Part shown: positions 9,121-17,525 of the stretch, in pieces | How positions within the stretch are numbered: the stretch's first letter is position 1 | Layout: each line of letters begins with the position of its first letter | Source: Dyella solisilvae | GTDB lineage: Bacteria; Pseudomonadota; Gammaproteobacteria; Xanthomonadales; Rhodanobacteraceae | Assembly: GCF_003351225.1 (NCBI RefSeq) | Contig: NZ_QQSY01000001.1 | Coordinates: 62,001 to 126,000, forward strand | Direction of reading: 5' to 3' | Length of the DNA stretch: 64,000 nt | Position numbers and translations under genes: made by a program | The notes under the pieces: model-generated | What the model was told of the DNA's origin: nothing | The model's database searches: none | What the model saw: the letters and a program-made list of their open reading frames with translations, nothing else

Positions 9121-9445
9121 TGCCGGCCGCTGGCCGCCGTGGAAACAGACCGAGGGACTGTAGTGCGATGGGGGCACTGCCTGTCGCCCCTCCCGCACTT
9201 GCCCTCACACCTTTTTCCACACCGGGGTGGTTCCGGGTCTCGCGACTTTGGATAGACACGGATGTGCCGCGCGGCAGACTTGTTGAGCACACACGGGGAT
9301 GGCGATCGCGTGATCGATGATGCCCCCTCCTCTTTGGCACAAGCCGCTTGACCTGGTCGCGTAGTGGCATTGCGTTGAGCTTCGGTTTGACTTGCACCCG
9401 CCATCGACTGATGCTGACATAGTGCATCGTTAATGAGGTGTCGCC

Positions 9446-10066
9446 GTGTCCGGGCTCGCAATGATCGTGACGCACCAAAACGTGCCGCACGGGCCCCTCC
9501 TCACCGAGGAGGCCCTCGCCTCCGCCTTATGTGCAGGAACGGTCAATGTGCCCGGTATAGATGCGGTCGCGCAGTCGTTGATCGCCTCGATATTCATCGA
9601 GAACCGACCCGAGCTGATTCTTCGGGCGGCGGCGGAGATCCACGCAGACATCGCCATCGTGAATCAACTCTATCGAGAGTCGGTGGCTGACCGCATGCAC
9701 CGCAGCCCGGCCTGGGAGTTGGCCATGTCGATGGTGTTGCCGTTGCCAGATGGAAATCCCAATGCCTTAAAGGGGAATATCCATGCCGATTGGCTGCGGC
9801 TCGACCCAGATGAACTCCGCGCAGCGATTCCGACGTCCCTGCTCGGGAGAGTGTCCACCCACGACATCGCGGAATACAGCCGACATGACGCACCTGGCTT
9901 GGCCGAAGCCTTTGCCTGCTGGTACGGAGTCCGAACCAGGAGCGGGGACGGTCTCATTTATGCCAGTGACTGGGACGACTTCCTCTCAGATCTCAAGCGC
10001 GCACGGACCTTGGCTGCTGACCCGGACTTCGACATGCCGGACGGTGGTGTGGTGTATCGGGGTTAG
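9446..10066 (+). CDS. Unknown cargo protein, 206 aa
   Basis: Not recognised. A GTG start is chosen because GAGGTG lies 7 nt upstream; an ATG at codon 6 is the alternative. The protein is soluble and mixed alpha/beta, with a helical N-terminal half (IDAVAQSLIASIFI, LILRAAAEIHADIAI) and an acidic C-terminus (YASDWDDFLSDLKRA). There is no signal peptide, membrane helix or familiar catalytic motif. It lies between the left repeat array and an exonuclease gene, so it is probably transposon cargo; a two-gene defence or DNA-metabolism unit with the exonuclease is possible but unproven. Confidence 0.6.
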   Translation: MSGLAMIVTHQNVPHGPLLTEEALASALCAGTVNVPGIDAVAQSLIASIFIENRPELILRAAAEIHADIAIVNQLYRESVADRMHRSPAWELAMSMVLPLPDGNPNALKGNIHADWLRLDPDELRAAIPTSLLGRVSTHDIAEYSRHDAPGLAEAFACWYGVRTRSGDGLIYASDWDDFLSDLKRARTLAADPDFDMPDGGVVYRG

Positions 10067-10199
10067 CCAGTGGCCGCTGGCCAAGGCGCTATCTTTCGTA
10101 TAGCGCGCCCACCAGCGATTGGATGCGCCGTTTGCCACGAGAATCCTAAGGGACCAGGGATAGGGGCGAGACAGAGGTAACCGGAGGGGGTAAGCCAGC

Positions 10200-10694
10200 A
10201 TGGACTTGTTCCTCGATTGTGAATGGGCAGATGTCTTGGCCTCTGAGCTCGTCTCCATCGCCCTGATTTCTAGGGACGGTCAATACGCGTTCTACGCAGA
10301 GCGCGACCCCCTGCCGGCTAACCCAACGCAATGGGTGCGCTCGGTCGTCTACCCTCTGCTAGACCGTGGCGACGTCGCGATGAATGACGCGACCATGACG
10401 CTATCAATCCGCCAATTCTTGGTCTTTCTGGACAATCCTCGAATCCACTATGACTTTGGAGCCGATCGTAGCCTCTGCCAATTCGTCATCGATGGCTTCG
10501 ACATACCGGAACCGCCCGGCCCGATGCCGCCAAGTATCAACTGGCACCTATGCCAGAACCTCGAACAGGCGGTCGAGGCTTGGTGGTCTTCGCATCCTGA
10601 CGTCATTGCAGGAAGGCACCATGCGCTAATGGACGCGAGGGCGCTTCGCTCCGCATACATCAATTCGCTTGATTGCGGGCAAGTTGATCGATAA
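10200..10694 (+). CDS. DEDD-type 3'-5' exonuclease-like protein (Rv2179c-like)
   Basis: A small RNase H-fold nuclease-like protein of 164 aa. The first acidic motif is DLFLDCEWAD near the N-terminus, a middle acidic stretch is HYDFGADRS, and the last motif is GRHHALMDARALR near the C-terminus. This order is that of Rv2179c-type 3'-5' exoribonucleases with DEDDh chemistry. The ATG is preceded by GGAGGGGG. It is the second candidate cargo gene of the Tn7-like element, 133 bp after the unknown gene. The substrate (RNA or DNA) cannot be told from the sequence. Confidence 0.65.
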   Translation: MDLFLDCEWADVLASELVSIALISRDGQYAFYAERDPLPANPTQWVRSVVYPLLDRGDVAMNDATMTLSIRQFLVFLDNPRIHYDFGADRSLCQFVIDGFDIPEPPGPMPPSINWHLCQNLEQAVEAWWSSHPDVIAGRHHALMDARALRSAYINSLDCGQVDR

Positions 10695-11373
10695 TCGTAC
10701 GGACGTACCTAGCGCATCAGAAAGAACACTCTTTTGAGTACCCCGCCCTAGCCCGCGGCGATATCGAACCCAAGCACAACTATCAAATAATTAAGATCAC
10801 TTCTCGGCATGCCGGGGGACGACAAGACGCGAGAAAACCGCTTTTCTAATCAGACAAGTGGAGCCGGCCAACGCTGGGCAAATGGCTCGGCAAATGGGTA
10901 GAACCTTCAAACGATTGAGAAGACTTGTCGACAACCAGAGGGCAACATGGTGTCACATCATAGGGGGTCGATTTCTCTACCGTAGCGTCGCAACACCTGA
11001 AATCGCGCCGCCAATGCCTCTGATTTATCGGCGAAACTTTCCATTGACCGCTTGCAACGAGCGGCAGTAGCTTCCAACAAGTGCGCATCCGCGCGCATGT
11101 GGTTGCAGTGGCATCGTCCGAGGCGCATACGAACTGGATAAGGCGCTCCGGGCATTGATGTTCGGCGTCGTATCCGGTTCACATCGAACCGGATGCTCAA
11201 CCAACACAATCTTTGATCTTGAAAAAAGAAATCCCCGCTGGCAGGCGGGGACTTGGGATTCGGTGAATTAAGCGCCATCAGCGTCCCATCTTCTTCTTTC
11301 CAGGTCAAGTCGTTTCGCGCACCCGTCGTAGGTACGCGACGGGAGGCTTTTGTCTAACGAAAGGAGATCACTG
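10695..11373. other. Gap before the tns-like operon; no supported gene
   Basis: About 680 bp with no credible coding sequence. A GC-rich hairpin followed on the minus strand by a T-run sits at 11221-11251. The tnsA promoter should lie in the last 100 bp. No copies of the flanking repeat arrays were found here. Confidence 0.35.
11221..11251 (-). terminator. Rho-independent terminator reading minus strand
   Basis: TCCCCGC / GCGGGGA stem with a 6-nt loop, followed on the minus strand by TTTCTTTTTTC. There is no intact minus-strand gene to its right, only the plus-strand tnsA, so it may be left over from a gene displaced by the insertion or may insulate cargo from tnsA. Confidence 0.5.
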
Positions 11374-12105
11374 ATGACGACCGCGAGCAAAATCTCCGAA
11401 GGGACTCCCTTCGATGTGGCTACTCGCATTTACGATGGGTCCCCGCGCCCTGTGACGCCGAGAGCGTTCGGTCGGCGGGAATTCGAGCGCCGCGACGTCT
11501 ACGGCTTCCTATCTATCAAGGAGGACAGGGCCATCGAAGTTGATGGCCTCCCCGCGTTGTGCGTGGCGCTCTCGCTTGAATGCGACCCTCGCATCAATGC
11601 CTATGTCGAGCGGCCTCGCAAATTGCTGGTCGGCGCTAGAAGCCTGGAGCTGGACTTTTGGGTGCGCTACAAGTCCGGCCGTGAGGAGTTCCTCTTAGTG
11701 GTCTCCGAGGCCGACTGTGTTTCCAACCCCGGCGGCACGCGGTCGCCACGGGAGTCTCGGCGTCTGGCCGAAGCAGCATCGCTTGCCTCGATCAATCTTC
11801 ATAGCATCACCGAGTACGACGTACGCGTTGAGGGAAGCCGGCTTATGGTCCACAACCGTCTCCTCGCGTTCACTCAGGTCGCTCAGACGCTCTCGAATGG
11901 GTTGGCTATTCGCATTCGTTTGCTCAACTACTTCTCGAGCGTCGGCCGTGCCCGGATCGACCAAGCCGAAGAAGCGCTTGCCCCATTGCCCCCATCGGAC
12001 TTGCACGCTGTGATTTGCGAGCTGGTTTGTTTGGGTGCGTTGACCTTTGACCGGGCATATGGGCTCACGCGCCACACCATCATCGAGCGGAGCGTGCGCA
12101 CATGA
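11374..12105 (+). CDS. tnsA: TnsA-like endonuclease of Tn7-like element, catalytic motif degenerate
   Basis: TnsA makes the 5'-end cuts in Tn7-family cut-and-paste transposition. The ATG has AAGGAG 7 nt upstream, giving 243 aa. The recognisable N-terminal nuclease core has ALSLECDPRINAYVERP (expected catalytic Glu), then LELDFWVRYKSGREEFLL (expected Asp), then VVSEADC where active TnsA proteins have a Glu/Gln-x-Lys motif. The missing lysine suggests weak or no strand cleavage. A helical region that may bind TnsC follows. The stop overlaps the tnsB start by 4 bp. TnsA identity rests on motif order and operon position. Confidence 0.65.
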   Translation: MTTASKISEGTPFDVATRIYDGSPRPVTPRAFGRREFERRDVYGFLSIKEDRAIEVDGLPALCVALSLECDPRINAYVERPRKLLVGARSLELDFWVRYKSGREEFLLVVSEADCVSNPGGTRSPRESRRLAEAASLASINLHSITEYDVRVEGSRLMVHNRLLAFTQVAQTLSNGLAIRIRLLNYFSSVGRARIDQAEEALAPLPPSDLHAVICELVCLGALTFDRAYGLTRHTIIERSVRT

Positions 12106-13943
12106 TCGCGCGATTCACCGAACAAGAGGTGAAAACTCTATTAGCCTTGCCACGTCCCGACACCAAGGCGATGGCGGACGATGCCGAAAGGCGTGCGGTG
12201 GACAACCGCGTAGCGGCACTGGTTGAGCTCATCCATGGCGCCCCGGTCAAAGCTGTCGCTACCCGATATCGCCTGCATCGCAAAACACTGCGTCGGATGC
12301 TCCGCCTTGTTTCGCAGCCGGGGTTGGACGGAAGCTTGATGGGTTTTTCGGTATGCATTCCTGGATTGAGACTTGTCGATCTTCGTCCGCGCATCACTGG
12401 TATCCCGGAGAGCGGTCATGCGCACGCGATGACGCGGCTGGTTGAGGCCATTCCCGAGTTGCACCAATTGATCATGCGGTTTACCGGGGCTCTGCCGGCG
12501 CGTACACAAACGAGTCCGGCGTTCGATCGCCTCTACAAGGACATGAAACGAGCACTCAAGGCGGCTGGACTGGAGCAGCACTATCCGCTCACAACCCGCG
12601 ATCAAGGGCGGCGCGCTCTTTCCACCTTCATCAACCGCGAACGCACCAGGCGAGCCGAAATTGCTATGACGCATGCAGCGCCGCCCAAGCTCACTCGGCT
12701 GAGTGATCTGCTAACCATTGAACCATTTGACGAGGTGCAGTTCGACGCGCACTGGATTGATGCCAAGGGGTTGGTAGTCGCTGTGCCGCTGGCTGATGGC
12801 ACCTATACGCGCTCACCCATCTCTGGCCTCTGGTTACTCGCGAAGGTGGATGCCGGATCCAGGTGTTGCATGGCATGGTCGTTAGTTGTCGGCCCCTCCT
12901 ATGACGAGCTCGACCTGCTACGCACTTTGGCCAGTTCCCTACTGCCTTGGCAGCCGCGCAATCTTCGCGGACTGCGTCTTGCGTACCTCCCCAACGCGTG
13001 GATGCCATCTGCAGAAGGGCTTCCACCCCGACCGCTACAGTCGTCGATGGACAACTTCTCCGCGCATATCGCCAAGCATGCACGCCGCACGATGCTCAAC
13101 TACCAACTCGGCATCTATCATTTTGGCGTGTCTGGCATTCCTGAGACGCGCGCTGTCATCGAAGCGTTCTTCAAGCGTATGGAAGAGGAAGTCCTGCGCT
13201 TTCTTGCGGGCGGCTTCGAGCCAGCCACCAAGGACCGCACGGAACAGCGTGTATCGAGCCGTCGTGCAAGCGACTACCCAGTCTTTTTGGATCTTCTCGA
13301 AAACTTCGTAGATGTGGCAATCACGACGTATAACGTGTCGCCAAACGGGCAGATGAACAACCGAAGCCCGCGTGAAATCATCGAACGCTTCATTAGCGGT
13401 GGCGGTCTGGTACTTCGTTCGACCCGCAGCGCAATGGACGCACGCGATCTCACCCGTTTTCGCGTCGAAGTCACCGTTCGAGGCAGCAAGAAAACTGGGG
13501 TGCTTCCACACGTCAATTACGGATATGCGACGTACCGTAGCGAAAAGCTCAATGCGAGGTGGGATCTCATTGGTCGAAGCTTCCATGGCTACGTCGACGA
13601 CGGCGATGCACGCATCCTTCAGCTACTCGATGAAGCAGGCTTGCCCTACGTCACCCTCCACGCCCTTCCCCCGTATGCGCGCACGCCCCACACGCTGGAA
13701 ATGCGACGCAGAGCTGAACAGTGGCGCCGCGGCCGTCGGACGGGCCTCCAAGGCATCGACGACGCCATCGAGGCGTATCACGCCGACGTGCGTGAACGTG
13801 CCCGGTCAATGAAGTGGGCCGCTGATGCGGTGGCCAGCGGAGCCGTGCCTGCGGCCTCCCGCACTGGCAAGTCCGCGCCGTCCCTCGCTGCCGACTCGCT
13901 TGGCGGCCTGCCGCCACGCGGCGGTCCCGTCCGCCTTCGCTGA
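12102..13943 (+). CDS. tnsB: TnsB-like DDE transposase
   Basis: A Mu/Tn7/Tn552-type retroviral-integrase-fold transposase of 613 aa that should bind the end repeats and join 3' ends to target. An N-terminal HTH lies around residues 43-70. The catalytic triad is visible as D215 (VQFDAHWID), D317 (SSMDNFSAH) and E354 (IPETRAVIEAFFKR). A beta-barrel Mu-C region follows at about 430-520. The basic, low-complexity C-terminal tail (about 570-613) is where TnsB proteins usually contact TnsC. All three acidic residues are intact. Confidence 0.85.
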   Translation: MIARFTEQEVKTLLALPRPDTKAMADDAERRAVDNRVAALVELIHGAPVKAVATRYRLHRKTLRRMLRLVSQPGLDGSLMGFSVCIPGLRLVDLRPRITGIPESGHAHAMTRLVEAIPELHQLIMRFTGALPARTQTSPAFDRLYKDMKRALKAAGLEQHYPLTTRDQGRRALSTFINRERTRRAEIAMTHAAPPKLTRLSDLLTIEPFDEVQFDAHWIDAKGLVVAVPLADGTYTRSPISGLWLLAKVDAGSRCCMAWSLVVGPSYDELDLLRTLASSLLPWQPRNLRGLRLAYLPNAWMPSAEGLPPRPLQSSMDNFSAHIAKHARRTMLNYQLGIYHFGVSGIPETRAVIEAFFKRMEEEVLRFLAGGFEPATKDRTEQRVSSRRASDYPVFLDLLENFVDVAITTYNVSPNGQMNNRSPREIIERFISGGGLVLRSTRSAMDARDLTRFRVEVTVRGSKKTGVLPHVNYGYATYRSEKLNARWDLIGRSFHGYVDDGDARILQLLDEAGLPYVTLHALPPYARTPHTLEMRRRAEQWRRGRRTGLQGIDDAIEAYHADVRERARSMKWAADAVASGAVPAASRTGKSAPSLAADSLGGLPPRGGPVRLR

Positions 13944-13981
13944 TCTCGTCTCGTCGCGCTCCGCGCGGCAAAGGACAATTT

Positions 13982-14968
13982 GTGACCGACGAACTACACC
14001 CTATGCTCCGGGAGCGGCGCCCAATGATATTTACGCGGCCCGCCGAACGCCTCGCCACGGACTGCAAGAACAGCCTCGAGATAGGCGCCAATGCGATCTG
14101 GCTTCAAGGCTTTGCTCGTTTTGGGAAAACCTTTGGAGCCCGGCAATTAGTGCAATCCACTCGCTGGCGTCCCTTTCCCATGTATATCGCCGAGTACAGC
14201 TATACGCGTCCGACCAAACCAAACGAAGGGTATTTCTCCTCTGGGCTGTTGGAACAACACGGTCAGGTAACGGCGAAGACCGCCCTAAGCGTGAATACTG
14301 TCATGCGCTACACCCGCATGCTACGCGAACAAGCACTGCGTCACGGTGCTGTGGCGGTCGGATTGGTCTTCAACGAAGCCAACCGTTTTACCGTGGATGA
14401 ATATGAAAATCTTCTGACCATCGACAACGAACTGGAAAAGTACCTGCGTACTTTCCACATCCTAATTAATCAATGCGATGCGAGTCGTTATGGTCCCGCT
14501 GGCATCGATAAACGTCCGCCTCGGCACTTGTTTGGGCGTTACTTCACCACGACGCACAACTACACGGGCCTTCTTTGGGACGTCCCGGAGGACGACAAGA
14601 CGCATCAAACATTGTCGGATGTTGCTCTGGCCTTTCGTGAGTACGACGAATTGCTGACGTGGCCACAGGGCTCCGGGATTAGCTACACCCAGTACTTCGC
14701 GCGCAAGGCTTACGCTTCTGGTTGGCGCCTTGGCACCCAGATCGATTCGATACGTAAGGTCATTGAAGACGTTCGGGCCGAACACGGCTTGGGGCCTGTC
14801 CATGAATGGCCCATGCAAACGTTCGAGCATTTCGTCTACTTCGTGCTTGTTAGAATCGCTGGCGACAACCCCGATTTCACTTGCCTTACCGAAAGCGAGA
14901 TCCGCAATGCGCTGATGCGCGCCTGTTACCTCCACATTGAGCCCGATTTCCAGGGAGACCGGGAATGA
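13982..14968 (+). CDS. tnsC: TnsC-like AAA+ ATPase
   Basis: The ATP-dependent matchmaker between target selector and transposase, 328 aa, with a GTG start. Walker A is IWLQGFARFGKTFGARQL (GxxxxGKT, residues about 44-51). The Walker B position reads GLVFNEANRF, with Asn replacing the usual Asp before Glu. The segment LEKYLRTFHILINQCDASRY resembles the sensor-1 area. The gene lies 38 bp after tnsB and overlaps tniQ by 4 bp, the normal order for these elements. Confidence 0.8.
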   Translation: MTDELHPMLRERRPMIFTRPAERLATDCKNSLEIGANAIWLQGFARFGKTFGARQLVQSTRWRPFPMYIAEYSYTRPTKPNEGYFSSGLLEQHGQVTAKTALSVNTVMRYTRMLREQALRHGAVAVGLVFNEANRFTVDEYENLLTIDNELEKYLRTFHILINQCDASRYGPAGIDKRPPRHLFGRYFTTTHNYTGLLWDVPEDDKTHQTLSDVALAFREYDELLTWPQGSGISYTQYFARKAYASGWRLGTQIDSIRKVIEDVRAEHGLGPVHEWPMQTFEHFVYFVLVRIAGDNPDFTCLTESEIRNALMRACYLHIEPDFQGDRE

Positions 14969-16461
14969 ACGACACACCGAATACCGTGTCGTTGCCACTC
15001 TTGGCTGCCGAGGCACGTGAAAATCTGACTCCCTTTGCTGCAATGACGGAATCGCCTTGGGTGGGTGGTGATCTTTCCGTCATGCCGGCGGCGTCTGCTT
15101 TCGGTGTGCTTGCACGCCTGGTTCGACTAAATGCACTTAAGCCAAAGGATCTATTCGCCAGTTTCGGTCTTCGGTTGCGTCGTGCCGACGACCTTTCTGA
15201 AGTCATGACCTTTTCTCATGCACGGCAGGCGGCACTCGCCAAGGCACTTCGTCTGCCGGACGCGCCCCCGGAATGGGCCCTATCGACCTGGCTCCCTTTC
15301 CGCACGGGTTCAGAATTGCTGCGCGATCCCTGGAAGTTTCGCTACTGCCAAATGTGTCTCGCCACGGGCTATCACACGCTACTGCACCAACTTCCCTGGC
15401 TTGATCACTGCCCTTGGCACCACTGCGTATTGCGCACGCAATGCCCCCTGTGCGCTGCACCGACGACCGTTCGAGTTGAATGGCTGGTTGACGCAAACCT
15501 TCGCTGCAAAAGCTGCGACCACGATCTGCTGGTGACAGAAAGGGCCATGGTCGGCTCGGTCGAAGCTCCGAACGGAGCGCAGACCTTCCTAGAGGAATAT
15601 TTGGCCTGGGCGAAAGAGCGACGCGCGAAGACGATTCTTTTGGTCCCCGATAAACCGTCAGGATCACACGCCGCACTGAGCAAGCTTGTCAAAACCCAAA
15701 TGATTGAGATGAGGAGTCGCAGACGCTTTGACAGCGCCAAACGGGAACCTCAATACGCACACAAACCTTTAGCCCTGGATGCTCTGGAGAGCTTTCGCCG
15801 GCTAGATGTCCTTCACCAGGATCGCCCGGGGTTCTTGCAAGTGCCTCGAATGATGTGCAACGCACTCGCCGCCGTTGCGTCCAACCTTGCCTTGAAACTG
15901 CCTCCTCGCACCCTTACTGGCCGCGAAATGCGGCTGTTCTTGGTGGGCATGGGAATCGAAGAACCAAAGGGATTCCAACCTGCCGATCGACGGCAATCGC
16001 AATCCGTAGCCATGCTTCCGCCAACGAATGTCGCGGGCCAGCAGTACCTCAATCTCACTTGTGTGCATCCCTCAGCTTACAGGGCTGCCAGCCGCCTGGT
16101 CGATGTAGCTTTGAACAATAGCTTGGCGATGGGGTTTCATGGGCAGGTTTCTCCGCATGAGGCGCACGTTGTATTGCTGGCTTGTCAACAGATCCTCTGC
16201 CGTGGATATGCCGAGGGCCTAAGGGCGATCCTTTCACGTGACATCCCGCAGCTCTACAGCATGCCACGCGATCGACCACACCTAGGCCAGCCGTGGATGA
16301 TTGCGACCATCGAGAATGGCAACCTTTCCGCAACCCACGTCGTCTGGTGCCCAATCGATTGCGGCAAGCTGGGAGAAGCGGACGTTCTTGACCAAGCCGA
16401 CGCGGCCAACCGTCGCCGACAAATCACATCAGTACGGCTGAACAATCGCAGGCACCTCTGA
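14965..16461 (+). CDS. tniQ: TniQ/TnsD-like target-selection protein
   Basis: A zinc-finger DNA-binding protein of 498 aa that chooses the insertion site and recruits TnsC. The N-terminal TniQ signature is clear: residues about 128-160 run RYCQMCLATGYHTLLHQLPW, then DHCPWHHCVLRTQCPLC, supplying Cys/His zinc ligands. A second CKSC pair follows near residue 181. Its length is between short TniQ (about 400) and long TnsD proteins, which suggests a sequence-specific attachment site. The dense repeat array begins about 30 bp after its stop. Confidence 0.82.
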   Translation: MNDTPNTVSLPLLAAEARENLTPFAAMTESPWVGGDLSVMPAASAFGVLARLVRLNALKPKDLFASFGLRLRRADDLSEVMTFSHARQAALAKALRLPDAPPEWALSTWLPFRTGSELLRDPWKFRYCQMCLATGYHTLLHQLPWLDHCPWHHCVLRTQCPLCAAPTTVRVEWLVDANLRCKSCDHDLLVTERAMVGSVEAPNGAQTFLEEYLAWAKERRAKTILLVPDKPSGSHAALSKLVKTQMIEMRSRRRFDSAKREPQYAHKPLALDALESFRRLDVLHQDRPGFLQVPRMMCNALAAVASNLALKLPPRTLTGREMRLFLVGMGIEEPKGFQPADRRQSQSVAMLPPTNVAGQQYLNLTCVHPSAYRAASRLVDVALNNSLAMGFHGQVSPHEAHVVLLACQQILCRGYAEGLRAILSRDIPQLYSMPRDRPHLGQPWMIATIENGNLSATHVVWCPIDCGKLGEADVLDQADAANRRRQITSVRLNNRRHL

Positions 16462-16487
16462 AGGGGATTTGCCGCACCACGCCCAAT

Positions 16488-16610
16488 AAAAAGGGACACC
16501 CACGAGTGCGAGGCACCAAGCGTGTCACCCCATGAGTGCGTAGCTCGTAAAAAGCGACACCCCAGAGTGAGTGGCTCGCAAAAAGCGACACCCCAGAGTG
16601 CGAGGCAGTG
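16488..16610. repeat. Four-unit repeat array about 31 bp apart; candidate right transposon end
   Basis: Units aligned on GACACCCCAGAGTGNGNGGC start at 16495, 16524, 16556 and 16587, spacing 29, 32 and 31 bp. Three of the four are preceded by AAAAAGSG. The last two units are nearly identical and read inward as TGTCGCTTTTT, like the TGTCGTTTTT terminus of Tn5053/Tn402 elements. Dense sites beside the transposition genes fit a TnsB-binding end. Confidence 0.65.
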
Positions 16611-16902
16611 ACCAAAGAAATGTGCCCTCGAAGCATTTGTGCGATAGTAAAATCAATGGCTTAGCCGATGCCGCAATTGAGTGCGCTCAACAGTAACCTC
16701 ACAACATTGCTGTTTGTCCCGTAATTCTGGAGTCTGTGGCAACTGTTCTCGGCAGAAATACTTCTACTGGATTCGGCGGCGAGTTTTGCTCGCAAGCTTC
16801 TTGTAAACAGATACCGGTTTGGCAAGCTGCTCGAAGAACTATGCCGATTTGCGGGATCTCCACCGCAACGTATGCCGCTCTTGAAGCCTGAGCCACGTCG
16901 AT
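16611..16902. other. Gap right of the transposon end
   Basis: About 290 bp of comparatively AT-rich sequence with no supported gene. It may include the true outer terminus of the element and its target duplication, neither of which could be fixed. Confidence 0.3.
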
Positions 16903-17406
16903 TCACGCCCCCGTGCTGACCCAGATCGCATCTGCTCGGGCCAGGGCCACCACGGCCAAGGCGTCGAACACGAACACCTCGGCGGGCGTACGTCCCTCAT
17001 CGCTGAGGGTTCCCTCGTCTGCCGCTACTCCATCGCTCGCGGCCCCTTCGGCCAATGCGAGATCACTCAGCGATAGCCGCGGCGAGTCGAGCCATACGAG
17101 GCGGATCCAGCCGCCTGGATCGGCCGCTGGCGTCATGGCTGGGTTCCCGGCCAAGGACTCGAGCAGCTCGCTCAGGTGCGGATGAATCTGGCCGTCGAGG
17201 AATTGCCACGGCGGGTAGCGGAAACACCGCTCGTGCTTAAACCACACTCCGAGCAATTGCCCAGCCGCACGTTGCGCCGCCAGGTCGACGGAATCCGGTC
17301 CGAGTGCCTGGGCAATCGTGGCCGAATCGGGCCACCCCTCGGCCTTGGCGCGCGTATGCCACTCGCTCACCCACTGCTCGGCTCTTGCTAACTCATCCTC
17401 CTCCAT
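16903..17406 (-). CDS. Protein with ParS/MbcA-like (Xre-MbcA-ParS) toxin-binding-type domain
   Basis: A 167-aa acidic protein. The segment QLLGVWFKHERCFRYPPWQF followed by PHLSELLESL, then GGWIRLVWLDSPR-LSL and RTPAEVFVFDALAVVALA follows the pattern of DUF2384/ParS/MbcA-like domains: a PxFQ core, a Trp-hydrophobic helix, then a P-x-E motif before a final helix. No HTH is seen before it. It is last in a minus-strand set with a HAD-like protein, an XRE protein and a KfrA-like protein. No adjacent RES-domain toxin is seen. The assignment is by pattern only. Confidence 0.5.
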   Translation of the reverse strand: MEEDELARAEQWVSEWHTRAKAEGWPDSATIAQALGPDSVDLAAQRAAGQLLGVWFKHERCFRYPPWQFLDGQIHPHLSELLESLAGNPAMTPAADPGGWIRLVWLDSPRLSLSDLALAEGAASDGVAADEGTLSDEGRTPAEVFVFDALAVVALARADAIWVSTGA

Positions 17407-17525
17407 AGAGCCTCACCAAATCCCGAAGCTGTATGAGTAGACATATGTCGGATTGTCCAACGGCTCGACGACCCGAGCCATGCACATCGTGTCAACGTCG
17501 CTCGTCTGCGCCCCATCCGAAACTG

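Larger units (their letters stand above)
8954..16610 (+). mobile_element. Probable Tn7-like transposon (TnsA/TnsB/TnsC/TniQ-like) with two cargo genes
   Basis: Four overlapping or closely spaced plus-strand genes encode a TnsA-like nuclease, a DDE transposase, an AAA ATPase and a zinc-finger TniQ. They are bounded by a spaced repeat array on the left and a dense array just after tniQ. One sparse and one dense end is the Tn7-type asymmetry. Two genes between the left array and tnsA are cargo candidates. Exact ends, terminal TGT/ACA trinucleotides and 5-bp target duplications could not be fixed by eye, and the two arrays share only a short core (ACACCC/TCACCC followed by ACG or CAG). The outer limits are therefore approximate. 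No Cas genes or CRISPR array are present, so it is not a CRISPR-associated transposon. Confidence 0.65.

Noticed and set aside
8954-16610. CRISPR-associated transposon
   Set aside because: The tns/tniQ set is present but no cas6/7/8 or cas12k and no CRISPR array were found.
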